Below are positions 7,565 through 17,819 of a stretch of DNA of 64,000 bases, in pieces. The position numbers were made by a program, and so were the translations under genes. This stretch comes from Burkholderiaceae bacterium (GTDB taxonomy: Bacteria > Pseudomonadota > Gammaproteobacteria > Burkholderiales > Burkholderiaceae_C). The stretch lies in NCBI GenBank assembly GCA_017848435.1, contig JAFEHU010000037.1:1-64000 (forward strand). The letters are read 5' to 3'. The notes beneath the pieces are model-generated. The model did no database searches. It was not told the origin of the DNA and saw only the letters and a list, made by a program, of their open reading frames with translations. How positions within the stretch are numbered: the stretch's first letter is position 1; every line of letters starts with the position of its first letter.

Positions 7565-9172
7565 TCAGGCCGGCGGTTTCCAGCGATGCGGCAGCAACTC
7601 GGTGATGCGGTGGTTCGGATGTTCTGGCAAACGCTCCAGGACATCCTTCAGATACATCCACGGGTCATGGCCATACAGCTTGGCCGATTGCACCAAGCTC
7701 ATCACCACGGCGGCACGTTTACCCGCCAGTTCGCTGCCCGCAAACAACCATGCCTTCCTCCCCATGGCCCACGGACGTATCAGGTTCTCGATGTGGTTGT
7801 TGTCCACGCTCACCGCCCCGTCGACTAAGAAGCGCCCCAGCCCCGTCCAACGTTTGAGGCTGTAGTCCAGCGCTGCGGCAATGCCGCCGCCATCGGGCAC
7901 ACGCCCCCGCTCTCGCACCATCCAGGCCTTGAGCTCATCCCAAAGCGGTCGGGCGAATTGCTTGCGATGTGCCAGCCGATCCGCCGCCGTCATCTCCCGC
8001 GCCTGAGACTCCACACGGTAGATCCGGGCGATCCGCTGGATGGCCTGTGCCGCCACAGGACTCGCGTTGGCACGGGCCATTTCATCGAATTTACGCCGCG
8101 CATGCGCCAGACACCCCGCTTCGATGCAACCCTCGCGCCTGAAGACGATGTCGTAGCCTGCGTAGTCATCGCAGGTGAGTGTGCCCGTCCAGCCAGCGAG
8201 GAACTGCGCCGGGTACTTCGACCCCCGGCCGGTACAGAAGTCGTAGATGACCCCCGGTGTGCCGTCGTGCTCCCCTCGCGCATAAGCCCAGACATACGCC
8301 TTAGCCGTCTTACCGGTGCCGGGTGAGAGCATCCTCACCGGTGTCTCATCGGCGTGGAGCACCGGTGCGCTGAGTACAAAGTCGTGGTGGGCGTCGAACA
8401 ACGGCGCGAGGCCTGCACCGCCCGCGCCCGACCACGACGCCAGCGTCGAGCGCGGCGTGTGCACACCCGAGCGCGCATTCACCTGCTCAATCCGGTAGTA
8501 GGGCATGTGGTCCACGAAGTGCGACACCAGGGTGTGCGCGACCAGGCCAGCCGTAGGTATGCCCTTGTCGATGATCTGGGGGGCCACTGGCTCCTGCACC
8601 AAGCGCTCGCAGCATTTGCAGGACCACTTGCCCCGGATGTGGCGGTGCACGAAGAATTCGGCTGGCACCACGTCCAAGCGCTCGCTCACGTCTTCGCCGA
8701 TGCGAACCATGGCCTGGCCACAGCCGGGCGAGGGGCAGGTGGTGTCTTGGGGCTCGTGGTGGTGCTCCACCCGGCGCAGGTGTTCGGGCAGCGCCTGGCG
8801 GCGTGGCGGGCGGCGCGTTCCCGCCGGGGGCGGGTCGGCTGGGGCGGCGTCTGCCGCGCCAATGCCGCCTTGGAGGGCGGCGAGTTGGGCCTGCAGGTCG
8901 GCCTCGTCCTCGGCGACGGTGTCCTCGAACATCTGGCGCTGCTGGGCGTTCATGGCCTCGGTCTTGGCGCCAAACTTCCACGCCTTCAGCCGCGCGAGCT
9001 CGAAGGTGATGCGCTCGATCTTGGCGTCTTTGAACTTGATCTCACGGTCGCGCTGCGCGATCTGGGCTTGCTGGTCGGCCAACTGGGCCATCAAGGCGGT
9101 TGCGATCTCGGCGACGGCCTCTGGGCTCAGACCTTGAAGGTCTTGCACTTTGAGTGTCGTCACATCGAACAT
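7565..9172 (-). CDS. tnpC: IS66 transposase TnpC
   Basis: A 535-residue DDE transposase, full length for the family. It has an N-terminal coiled coil (about residues 30-85), a zinc-binding domain (CPSPGCGQ and the CKCCERL pair), then the catalytic core with HADETPVRM, CDDYAGYD and the C-terminal NNHIENLIRPWAMGRKAWLF block. The frame is intact, so the element may still be active. Confidence 0.95.
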   Translation of the reverse strand: MFDVTTLKVQDLQGLSPEAVAEIATALMAQLADQQAQIAQRDREIKFKDAKIERITFELARLKAWKFGAKTEAMNAQQRQMFEDTVAEDEADLQAQLAALQGGIGAADAAPADPPPAGTRRPPRRQALPEHLRRVEHHHEPQDTTCPSPGCGQAMVRIGEDVSERLDVVPAEFFVHRHIRGKWSCKCCERLVQEPVAPQIIDKGIPTAGLVAHTLVSHFVDHMPYYRIEQVNARSGVHTPRSTLASWSGAGGAGLAPLFDAHHDFVLSAPVLHADETPVRMLSPGTGKTAKAYVWAYARGEHDGTPGVIYDFCTGRGSKYPAQFLAGWTGTLTCDDYAGYDIVFRREGCIEAGCLAHARRKFDEMARANASPVAAQAIQRIARIYRVESQAREMTAADRLAHRKQFARPLWDELKAWMVRERGRVPDGGGIAAALDYSLKRWTGLGRFLVDGAVSVDNNHIENLIRPWAMGRKAWLFAGSELAGKRAAVVMSLVQSAKLYGHDPWMYLKDVLERLPEHPNHRITELLPHRWKPPA

Positions 9173-9265
9173 GCAAGCATTGTGGCCAAAGGCCCAACTC
9201 TGGTCATCGGTGCATATTCGTATTGCAGCGCTATTGACCCTGCCACCCAGGCCGGTGTCAGCACA

Positions 9266-9643
9266 TCAAAGGTGTGTGATGGTCTGCATGTGGGTCAGCC
9301 GCTGCCATGGCAGGCCGAGCACCAGGGCATCGAACTGGTCGGCTGTCAGTGCAAAGGTAGGGGCTTCGGTAGCGGGATCTGCGGCGGTGGCGTCAGCCGA
9401 GATGGCGGCGTGACGGCCTGGCCAGGTGAAGCCGCCCTGGTGGAGGCGACGGGTGGCGCACCACACCCCGAAGCCGTCGTGCACGAGGAGCTTCATCCGA
9501 TTGGCGCGGGCGTTGGCGAACAGGTAGCCGTGGTGGGCCTGGGCTGAGCCGAAGACGGCGACCACGCGGGCGAGGAGTTTGTCGGCGCCCGCGCGCATGT
9601 CCATGGGTGCAGTGGCCAGCCACATGGCATCGATGCGGATCAT
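9266..9643 (-). CDS. tnpB: IS66 accessory protein TnpB
   Basis: About 125 residues; starts MIRIDAMWLATAPMDMRAG, the hallmark opening of IS66 OrfB, and contains the conserved FANARANRMKLLVHDGFGVW block. It is required with TnpA and TnpC for IS66 transposition. The ATG at 9643 overlaps the end of tnpA by 4 bases, indicating translational coupling. Confidence 0.93.
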   Translation of the reverse strand: MIRIDAMWLATAPMDMRAGADKLLARVVAVFGSAQAHHGYLFANARANRMKLLVHDGFGVWCATRRLHQGGFTWPGRHAAISADATAADPATEAPTFALTADQFDALVLGLPWQRLTHMQTITHL

Positions 9644-10044
9644 CGCAGCAGATCTCGCAGCCACGCTGCGCAATCGGAGGCGCTTGAGATGGGCCAGCTG
9701 ACGCTGGCCTGAACTGGGCCTCGGCGCAGTTCGATGCGGATATCGGAAGAGGAAATAGTGACCGCCGGCGCAGCGGGTGGCGCCGTGGCCACGGGTGATT
9801 GCTTGGGCAAGGCAAGCGCGATGAACTCAGGCCTATGTCCTGGATCGGGTGAGGTGTGGTCGGATTGAGGTCGTATCAAAGATTTGACGCCACGCCCCCT
9901 GCGCCACTGGCGCACCAGGTTGGCGTTCAGGCCGAAAGACATGGCTACTGCGGCCAGAGATGCGCCGGGTACATCACAGGCCACCAGAACCTCTCGCTTG
10001 AAGTCCTCCCTGTGGGGGCGTCTAGGAAGCCGTCTGTGATCCAT
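9640..10044 (-). CDS. tnpA: IS66 accessory protein TnpA
   Basis: A small DNA-binding protein with a helix-turn-helix of the IS3/IS66 OrfA type (REDFKREVLVACDVPGASLA, then LNANLVRQWRR). It is the first gene of the element. The start at 10044 (MDHRRLPRR) fits relatives better than the ATG at 10086. Confidence 0.88.
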   Translation of the reverse strand: MDHRRLPRRPHREDFKREVLVACDVPGASLAAVAMSFGLNANLVRQWRRGRGVKSLIRPQSDHTSPDPGHRPEFIALALPKQSPVATAPPAAPAVTISSSDIRIELRRGPVQASVSWPISSASDCAAWLRDLLR

Positions 10045-10140
10045 TGGTTGCTGTCCATCTAACTTTGATGGATAGCAATGGTGCACCGTTTGGCGCTGCC
10101 TTCAAGGTGGGATGGCCAGCCGCTTACCATGGAAGCGCCG

Positions 10141-10594
10141 ATGACTGACGAATTAAAGGATATGGAGACCTCAGCTGCACGATCTGTGATTAGTTGGCTT
10201 TCTGATCACAGGCTAATGCATGGCAACATTCAGTCGGTTAACTTCCAGCAGAGCTATGACTTGACTGGGTTGGAAGGTTACACGATGAAGGATTACAACA
10301 AATATCGCGATCACTCTTTCATGATCGGCCCTGTCGATTTACCCTCCAAAGTCACCGATCTGGCCGCGCCAGTTGCGGGCCTTATCACGCCATCCGAGCC
10401 AGTTACACCGAATCAGAAACGGCGCCATCACCGCGCTCGACATGGCCGCAATAGTTGCTGCTCTCCCGAAAACCATGGCTGCGCACAGCGACAGATGGCT
10501 GGCTGAAAGGGCTATGGCTGTGATTCACGGCCTTGCCAACCCCTACGACCGTGTCAACGGTTTTCACAACTCCGCGTTGTTGAGATCCCAGTGA
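10141..10594 (+). pseudogene. Frameshifted hypothetical gene beside the IS66 element
   Basis: The frame from 10141 reads as a normal protein for about 90 residues (MTDELKDMETSAARSVISW; DLTGLEGYTMKDYNKYRDHS). It then turns into an Arg/Cys-rich tail near 10415. A plausible continuation lies in the next frame (NGAITALDMAAIVAALPKTM, then VIHGLANPYDRVNGFHN) up to 10594. A single frameshift around 10400-10430 would join them. No domain was recognised. The IS66 right end lies 13 bases upstream and has probably removed its promoter. Confidence 0.5.
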
Positions 10595-10769
10595 TTTCTG
10601 GGTTTGGGAGCATTTCCCAATGAGGTGTGCATATCGGCTCACCTTTCGCGCACTGTCGCATCTGGCTTATCGCCATCGTCTTTTGGCCATCCCTCTAGCT
10701 GGCCAGTGGGTTTCTGTCTTTTATACCGGCCAGGTTCTCTGGCCGATGCTCGTCTATTTTGGAGATTCA

Positions 10770-11453
10770 ATGCCACCTGTTATCAAGCCTCGCCCCTCTC
10801 AACTTGCCAACGTTTCTGCCCACGTTGCAATCGATACCCCAGTGCAAATTCCCTCTGCCGCCGGTTCGACCTGGGATGGAACCCTACCGTTTTCTCCTGT
10901 TGCCAACCCATCAACGCAAGTCGCAAACCTACCGCTGTTTCCAACACAGCCAGGTGAAACTGCTCCAGTGACAACGGTAACCAGTGAAAAAAGCGGGTTG
11001 ATCCTGTCTGAAATGCATGCCTTCCTGATCTCACTGGGTTTGCCGGTGTCGGTGCTCGACAGCCACTCCCTGAAGTTCGAGTTCGAAAACGGGATCTACC
11101 TGTTTTGCCTGGATCGCAATCTGCCGTTTTACTTCTCGGTTCATGCCAATCACTTGGTACCCGACAAGATGTTCGGTCAGGTTTCAGAGTTTGGGGGGGA
11201 AGACAGGAAATTGCTAAAGGAAAAGCTGTCTCTCGAACTGGGGGATAGCTACAAGATGGTGAAGTACCAAGTGAGTGACGATGGTCAGGTGAATGCAACA
11301 CTTGAGTTGTGTGCCAACACAGTGAAAGATCTGAAGCCCTGGTTCTCGTTTTGTCTGGGTCTGATGAAAGCTGCGATTTCACGGTTCATGCCTCGGTATG
11401 GGGAAAGCCTGAGTTCACCTGATTTTGAAATTCCTAGTCTGATGCTTCACTGA
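10770..11453 (+). CDS. Hypothetical protein with YbjN-like fold, 227 aa
   Basis: The start at 10770 has a good ribosome binding site (GGAG five bases upstream), preferred over the longer frame from 10620. Residues 1-75 are Pro/Thr/Val-rich and probably unstructured. Residues 80-200 resemble YbjN or type III chaperone-like domains: [31 protein letters not shown], read in two parts, then a two-strand and helix pattern ending in [20 protein letters not shown]. It has no signal peptide. It lies on the opposite strand between surface-protein genes. A chaperone role is conceivable but unproven. Confidence 0.6.
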   Translation: MPPVIKPRPSQLANVSAHVAIDTPVQIPSAAGSTWDGTLPFSPVANPSTQVANLPLFPTQPGETAPVTTVTSEKSGLILSEMHAFLISLGLPVSVLDSHSLKFEFENGIYLFCLDRNLPFYFSVHANHLVPDKMFGQVSEFGGEDRKLLKEKLSLELGDSYKMVKYQVSDDGQVNATLELCANTVKDLKPWFSFCLGLMKAAISRFMPRYGESLSSPDFEIPSLMLH

Positions 11454-11514
11454 CGGTTGGAATCAGGGTTAGCACCCTGAATTCCATCAGTGCCATACAA
11501 GTCTGACAAATGAA

Positions 11515-11548
11515 AACCGGGTGAAGCCCAAAAGAAATTCACCCGGTT
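11515..11548 (-). terminator. Probable terminator after DUF6447-like gene (copy 2)
   Basis: The inverted repeat AACCGGGTGAA / TTCACCCGGTT, with a 12-base loop, is followed on the minus strand by TTCATTT. It lies 23 bases past the stop codon at 11571. The T tract is weak. Confidence 0.65.
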
Positions 11549-11570
11549 TCGTGCGAAAACAAATCAGCGA

Positions 11571-11780
11571 TTAAGCAGCTGGCTTGTTCAACTCGTTGCG
11601 CAATGCAGCGATGAAGCTCTGTTGAGCAGCTGTAGCAATACCAATCAGGGTCTGCAGACGCTTGATTTCTGCGTCAACGATGGCGAGGTTCTGAACCTGG
11701 GCCTTGGCGTTGTCGCTCAAATCTGAGAGTGGCAGTGTTTTGCCGTCGATTTGGATGGATGGGGATTGGATGTCTGTCAT
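11571..11780 (-). CDS. DUF6447-like small protein, copy 2 (69 aa)
   Basis: A near-copy of the protein at 6833-7048, differing at about four positions in the shared 61 residues. It has the same layout: an IQIDGKT strand, a LSDLSD turn and one long helix with heptad character. It starts 115 bases downstream of the stop of the truncated giant gene and is followed by its own terminator. An AGGA ribosome binding site lies about 10 bases upstream of the ATG. The repeated pairing with giant RTX-type genes is the best clue to function: a possible cytoplasmic chaperone or accessory of type I substrates. Confidence 0.82.
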   Translation of the reverse strand: MTDIQSPSIQIDGKTLPLSDLSDNAKAQVQNLAIVDAEIKRLQTLIGIATAAQQSFIAALRNELNKPAA

Positions 11781-11805
11781 ATGTCAATTTTCCTGGTGAT
11801 CAAAG

Positions 11806-11838
11806 AAAAACCCCTAAGTCTTTAGAACGAAGGGGTTT
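11806..11838 (-). terminator. Rho-independent terminator of the truncated giant gene
   Basis: On the minus strand, AAACCCCTTCG and CTTAGGGGTTT pair and are followed by TTTTTC. It lies about 57 bases after the stop at 11895. A second small hairpin (GAGCCACCTTTCGGGTGGTCTC) sits between the stop and this terminator. Confidence 0.8.
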
Positions 11839-11894
11839 CTCCGACTTAACTGAGCCACCTTTCGGGTGGTCTCAGTTGGATGGCTAACTCAACT

Positions 11895-14800
11895 TCAGAC
11901 GAAGTTTGCGCCGGTGAAGGCGTCGGCACCAACGTTGTTGAACACACCAACCAGTTCAAGCTGTGTAACGTTAGCTGCACCCACGTCACCACCAGCTGAG
12001 TTGTTGGTGAACTGGAACAACGCTGCGTTGTTACCACTGTACAGGGCGATGGTGTAGTTGCCATCTACAGCATTACCAACAGAGTTAGCAATCAAAGTGG
12101 TGATAGCACCGGTAAAACCACCTACGTTTGAAGGTGTGCCAGCGTACTGGGCAACTGAACTATTGACTTCGATAACACTGTTAATACCAACCGTTAGGTT
12201 GGCGTTCGCCGCACTGATGGTTTGGAATCCACCATTGTGGGCTTGGGCACCAACCAACGAACTGACCTGGTCGTTAGCAACCGTGAAGTTGTTCACATTC
12301 ACGTAACCACCGTTGGCGAGTGTTGTCAAAGCCGTATTGGTGATGTTCACTCGGTCGGCAACTGCATCGGTGCCCAAAGAAGCGGTATAGACAGCTGCTG
12401 CGGTCGTACCTGCACCCAAGGTAGCGTTGATTGTGTCAGCGCCCACATTGCCCACCACGCTTTGAGCGTTAGCTGGAGTTGCGTTGAACGTGAACACGTT
12501 AGTTGCATTGGCGAGGTTATAGGTCTCAACCGCAGCTACAGCAGTTCCCGTGAATGCATTGGTAAACGTGATGGAGTCGCTTGCGCCGGCGGCTGTGATG
12601 GTGGCAAAACCATGCTGAGCGGCGGTCATTGTGATGCCACCAGTCAGATTAAGAATGCCTGTAATGGCTGCACCACCGTTCACACCTGCAATGTTAGCCC
12701 CGTTGGTTGCCTGGACGGTGTCGGTTGCATTGGTATTGTAGGTGCCAGTTACGGTCAAACCACCCACAATGATCGTATCCGCCGCTGCGTCGTTTGAGGT
12801 GATGTTTACACCCGTCGCGCCAGCATTGACAGTGACTTGGTTGGCCGTGTTGTTGGCAACTGCGGTTGTATCGTAAGTCTCAATGCCGACACGGGCAGTG
12901 ATCGCACCGGCACCAGAGATGCTGTAGGTCTGTGTGTTAGCCGCATTGAGAATATTTCCGATTCCCTCGTGCTGAACTTGACCGATCGTGAAGACAACGC
13001 CATTGGTATTTGCGAAGTCGACGTTTGCAAAGCCGGGTGCTACACCGGACAGTGTCGCACTTGCTGCTACAAGTAGTGTGTCGTTGCCTGAACCATTCAA
13101 CGCACCGGTCGTTACCAGACCGCCCAGATTCAAAACGCTGACCTGACCAGCATTCGAAGATTCTGTCCAGTTTTGACCTGCGGCGCCCAGAGTGAAGGTA
13201 GAGCCACCTGCAACACCGTAGCCTGCGACGTTGGCACGACCTGTCAGAGTGGCCACATCAGAAATGTTCAGCCGGTCGCCTGCATCCAATGCATTGGCGA
13301 AATTCACCACTGCGTTGTGCTGAGCAATGGTCAGCGTAGGTTGCGAGTTTACACCGCCGCCAGCCAGGTCAATGGTGCCGAAGCCTGAGGATGCGCCGCC
13401 GTTCAGAGCAACGATGCTGTTGTTTCCAATGAACAATGTGTCGTTGCCGTTGAAGCCTGTATAAGCAACGTTAGCTGCGACATTGCCACCCAAGGTGACA
13501 ACCAGCGCGGAGTCAGCATTGCCTTGATTAGCCTGCAGCGACTGTGTGCCATTGGTCGCGAACGGGCTGTTTCCAGCATTCACTTCTTGGATCACAACTA
13601 CGGGGCCGGTACCGGTCAGGGCAGCAGGGTTGGTCAACGTCACGTCGTAAATCGCATTGCCAGCAGCGCTGTTGTCGATCACGGCATTGGTAAAGGTGAA
13701 GGTCCCTGCACCAGCGTTCACCAAAGCGAAGTTGGTGTCCACCACGTTGAAGTTCAGGCTACCACCGTTCAGGATGATCTTGCTCAAGTCGATGTTGTTA
13801 CCACCAGGCACGTCGTCGATGATGATCAACTGGTGACCGAAGGCACCGGTGAATCGAACACCCGTCAAAGCGGCCAACTGCGAGGCGCCAATGACCAAAG
13901 CCGAGTTCGGGTCAACAAATTCGACGCCCGTCATGCCCAAACCAAACAGGTTGGTAGCACCGAAGGTGGCGATGACATCAACCAGCGGGTTAGTAACTCC
14001 ACCAATGCCGGTTTGACCACCCAGATTGATTGTGCCGGTCACAGCGCGCGCGCCAACTACGCCATTTGCATAGGCGTTGATGTTTTCACCGGTCAGAGCG
14101 TCGACACCGTATGCACCAGCCGCGAAGTTACCCAAGATCACCACGCGGTCGTTACCGCCACCAGTGGTGATGTTGACAGGGGTTGCTGCGGTATCACGGT
14201 CCAGGAACACGTCCAGAGCAGATTGGCCAGTCAGACTACCAGCTTGGATCGAAATGCCCGTGGTGGCGGCAGCCACGTTGGGGTTGTTGATGGCCTTGAC
14301 GACCAGTCGCTCTTGGTTCTGCAAAACTTGTGCAGCGGTGCCCACGTTGGCTTCCACACGAGCTGCTTGGTAAGCGTCCACCAAGCGGTCCACGATGGCG
14401 TCGTTCAGCACCAAGATGCTGTTTTGTGCCACGGTGGTGTCATTGGTGAATTCCAGTGTACCGACGTTGCTGATGTTGGCCAAGTCGCCTTCGGACACGG
14501 TGGCCGAATTGCGAACTTCGATCACATCCGTGTTGCGCATGGAGTCAACATCGCGGGTCGCTGCTGCAGCCGCAGTAATGACGCCGCCGATCACGCTGGT
14601 GTTCTGCGTAACGTTCGAGGTGGCACCACCGTCAATGATGGCCACTCCATTGATATTGGCATCAGCGAGGATGAAGCGGTCGGCAGTGGAAGTATTGCCA
14701 CCACCATTCAGAGCACCTTCTTCACCACGGTACTCGAACGAGTTGTTGGCGGTCAGGGTGCGTGCGTCAATGGTCACACCACGCTCAACACCAGTAGCAG

Positions 14801-17075
14801 CAGCGATGTTGCCACCGATACCGTTGCCGTTGTTCGTTGCACCGTTGGCAGCGACTGTGTTGTCGTTGGTCGAGTTGGCTGGGTTTGCTTGACCAGCGTC
14901 GTTGGTGGCATCGTTGTCGTTGACGATGATAAGCTGGCGACCGTTACCGTTAACAGCACCGTTGGTGGCCAACAAGTCGTTGGTCAGCGTCAGGTTGTAG
15001 GAGTTGACCGCGTTGCGTGCATTGGAACCACCCACACCGTTGCCAATCAAGCGCAGGATTTCAAAGTTGGACACGTTGGTCCACTCAGAAGCCGTGATGG
15101 TCACAGCAACGCCGTTTCCGTCGATGCCCAAAATGTCTGTTCCAGCGCCGCCGTTGACAGTGTCAGAAATTGTCAGACCAGCAGTGAAGCGGTTTGCAGC
15201 ACCAGCACCGATCTGGTCGAAAATAACGGTATCGTTACCTGTACCAAACTGGATGTTTTGACCACCCAAGCTTGCTGCAGCAGCGTTGTCGCTCACCCGA
15301 ATGACGACGTCGCCGGCGTATGCGGTAGAAATGAAGTTTGCAGCCACGATACGCTCAGCAGCACCAGCACCAATATCGCTGCGGCTGCCGTTGGTTGGAC
15401 GACCATTGATAGCAGTGACAGCGCCCGAACCGGTACCACCGTCAAGCGAAGCGCCTGATTGGTCCCAACGGTAGGCGTTGGCAGTTGCATCGAGGTTCAT
15501 GAATTGACCTGCGGCACCGCCGGTCACAGTCAGAGTACCCGTGTGTTCCGCAACTTGAACCAACTCGATGGCATTGGATTCGTTGTCGGTGTCGTTGATG
15601 GTGATGTTCTCAACACCAGCTGTACCCTGGGCGCGACCAGCACTCGCCAAAGTGGCGGCAGCGGCGTTACCGTCTGCGTTGAGTGCGAAGTTAAAACGGG
15701 TGGTGTTGTTCAGGTCGGTCACCAGGCTGATGGCCACGGTGTCAGCGGTACCGGAAGCGTTGTCCAGGTTGACCAAGACTTGGGTGCTGTCGCCCGTGAC
15801 GTTGCTGTTGATACCAGTCGTGCGAGATACACCGTGGTTGATGCTCAGTGCACCAGCCTGGGCAGCCGTCAATTCGCGCAGGTCGAAAATGCCAGCTGCA
15901 GGAGCTGCAGTTTCGTTGCGCAGGAAGATGCGCTCAAGTCCACCGATTTCCGACACGTCGACGATGACGTTGGCGTTACCTTGCAGGCGAACTTCGAGGT
16001 TCTCCATGCTGGTGATCGTTGGGTTAACGGCGTTAACGGTGGGGTCAAGCAGGCTGTTGTGCAGCACGAGGGTATCCACACCGCCGTTGCCGTTGATGAC
16101 CAAGTTTGTATCGGCAATACCACCATTGCTGATGATCGTGTCGTTGGCAGTGCCACCGTTCACGGTCGTGAACACTGTGGTGCCCGAGTTGGTCGGGTCA
16201 GGGCGACCTGTTTCGAAACCAGAGATGTCAACGGTCAAACGGCCTGTTGCAGTCGTTCCGTTGATGGCAGCCAATGGACCACCGCTGTTGGTGAATGCCA
16301 CGCCCTGGTACTGGTTATATTCGCCCTCGGAAACCGTGAAGGCTTGACCCAAACCAGCGTTGTTACCAGCCACCAGCACGTTTGCACCGCTATTGGACAA
16401 GCCAAGGTTGGCAGAACCGACGAGGTTCAAAACACGGGTTTGCGAGCTGTTGAAAAAGTCGATTTGGTTGGTCGCGCCTTGCGAGTTGATCGTGACTGTT
16501 TCAAAACCTTCTGCTGTACCGGCCGCGTTTGCGAGGTTATCACCCACGCGCAACTGGCGCAGGGTAACGTTGTTGATGTTGAAGGTTGCTGCTTCCGTCG
16601 ACGCTGCGCCAGTGGCGGACAAAGCGCCTTCCTGGAAGTCGTAGTCGATGAATGCGGGGGTCGACACGCCGGAAATGCCAAAGGTGTTGGTACCAGAAGT
16701 GTTGATGTTGGCAAACGTGATTTGCTGCGTACCCAGAGCCTGGTTGATGCGGGTGACGTTCAGTGTGGTCAGGCCAACTGCATCTTGCAGGTCAAGCGTA
16801 GCAACTGGCAATCCCTGGGGGCCAGGGGCAGAGCCAGTGAATTGAACGTTGATGGTGGAAATGTTGTTCAGTACAGGCGAAATGGTGGTACCACCGTTGT
16901 CGTTCGCATTGCCCAGAACAGCGTTGAGGGTAGCGTTCGTGCCAGTACCGGTGAGCGTGTCTTCGTCTTGCAGGCTGTTGATACGGTCGTCACCACCTGG
17001 GGTGAACACGAGGCCAGCAGTGAACACGTTGCCGGTCAGGACATCGGTGTTTGCAGTGAGCGAACAAGTTTTGAT
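11895..17075 (-). pseudogene. Giant S-layer/RTX-like beta-repeat protein, 5' end missing
   Basis: An open frame of over 1710 codons encoding a repetitive beta-strand protein very rich in Asn, Thr, Ala, Gly and Val, typical of S-layer or giant adhesin proteins exported by type I systems. It opens directly inside a conserved internal block (TANTDVLTGNVFTAGLVF, then TPGGDDRINSLQDEDTLTG). In relatives this block follows an N-terminal module like that in its neighbours. Reading upstream from the GTG at 17027, the frame stays open only to 17075, where a TGA and unrelated sequence with GATTCACC/GGTGAATC repeats begin. The N-terminal module and natural start are therefore lost. The C-terminus (NVGADAFTGANFV) is like a type I secretion signal. 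The body is intact, so a silent cassette or recent truncation is likely. Confidence 0.8.
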
Positions 17076-17140
17076 TCACCGTGAATCATATTTCTATCGA
17101 GGTGAATCATAAACTGCCAGGTTTTTTTGCCTGATTCACC
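17073..17140. repeat. GATTCACC/GGTGAATC inverted-repeat cluster at the truncation point
   Basis: GATTCACC is followed at once by GTGAATCAT (an almost perfect palindrome at 17073-17088). GGTGAATCAT then occurs around 17100 and GATTCACC again near 17132. The cluster marks the exact boundary where the giant gene loses homology to its relatives. It may be the footprint of a deleted mobile element or a recombination site. Confidence 0.6.
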
Positions 17141-17486
17141 CGCCTTGTTCCCACCGCATTTGCCCAGTTTTACCCACTTCCTATTGGTTTGACTCGACTT
17201 TCACCTCGAAAGACGGCATGACGTGTCCGACCATCTTCCCGCAACCATCCCATCGGTGGGAAAACAGTGGGTCAATATTTGTCCACGCGGAGATTTCCCC
17301 TAAGTACCTGTTTGCCGACACCCCAGGTTGCAATCTATGCAGTCACTTTCCGGGGAACTGTGAGACTGAGTTGGGTCTAACAGACTTGGCCGGTCGGTGA
17401 AGCAGATGTTCGAACTCGCCAAGCCGTGGTGTGGGATCTGCAGATCGAAGAAGCACTCTAGAGAATGCCTTCCGACACTCAGGCTA
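17141..17486. other. Gene-free region upstream of the truncated giant gene
   Basis: No convincing coding sequence, RNA or repeat was seen in this stretch between the truncation boundary and the antitoxin gene. Confidence 0.4.
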
Positions 17487-17807
17487 CTAGGCAGCGACGA
17501 CGCTGGTTCGCACTTCCACCTTGAGTGCACGCTGGAGCGCAGCAAAGATTGCAGAGATGTTGTTCACCGTCGGGTTGCCAGATGCCGACAACATCCGGTG
17601 GAGACTTTTTGCGGGTTTGTGAATCTCTTCAGCTAGCGATTCAAACCCAACTGTTGCATTTACCAAGTCACGCAGAATCAGTTTTGCGGTCGCTGGCTCA
17701 CCGTCAACTAACAACGCGATGGCCTCGTTGAGAAGCGCCTGAGCGAAAGCGGGGTCGCTCTGTACCCGAGCAGCCACTGTTTCTTTGAAATTACGGGTCA
17801 ACGCCAT
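17487..17807 (-). CDS. HigA-type antitoxin (putative addiction module antidote)
   Basis: A 106-residue DNA-binding antitoxin with a Cro-like helix-turn-helix in its C-terminal half (ESLAEEIHKPAKSLHRMLSA, then GNPTVNNISAIFAALQRAL). It would bind and neutralise the toxin encoded immediately upstream and repress their shared promoter. The toxin-first order, with 12 bases between the genes, is typical of HigBA-type modules. The frame is intact. Confidence 0.88.
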   Translation of the reverse strand: MALTRNFKETVAARVQSDPAFAQALLNEAIALLVDGEPATAKLILRDLVNATVGFESLAEEIHKPAKSLHRMLSASGNPTVNNISAIFAALQRALKVEVRTSVVAA

Positions 17808-17819
17808 GGTTCACTCTCC

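Larger units (their letters stand above)
7512..10127 (-). mobile_element. IS66-family insertion sequence, complete, no target duplication
   Basis: A 2616-bp element. The ends begin GTAAGCGGCT on each strand and share imperfect terminal inverted repeats of about 30 bp (left 7512-7541, right complement 10098-10127). It carries tnpA, tnpB and tnpC on the minus strand. IS66 elements normally create 8-bp duplications, but the flanks here (TCATTTCC and CATGGAAG) differ. One flank has therefore been rearranged or deleted since insertion. Confidence 0.92.

Noticed and set aside
13524..15458. Long open frame on the plus strand (644 codons) opposite the truncated giant gene
   Set aside because: It is a shadow of the repetitive, stop-poor giant gene. 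Its product has no domain and a Val/His/Gly-rich composition typical of antisense reading.
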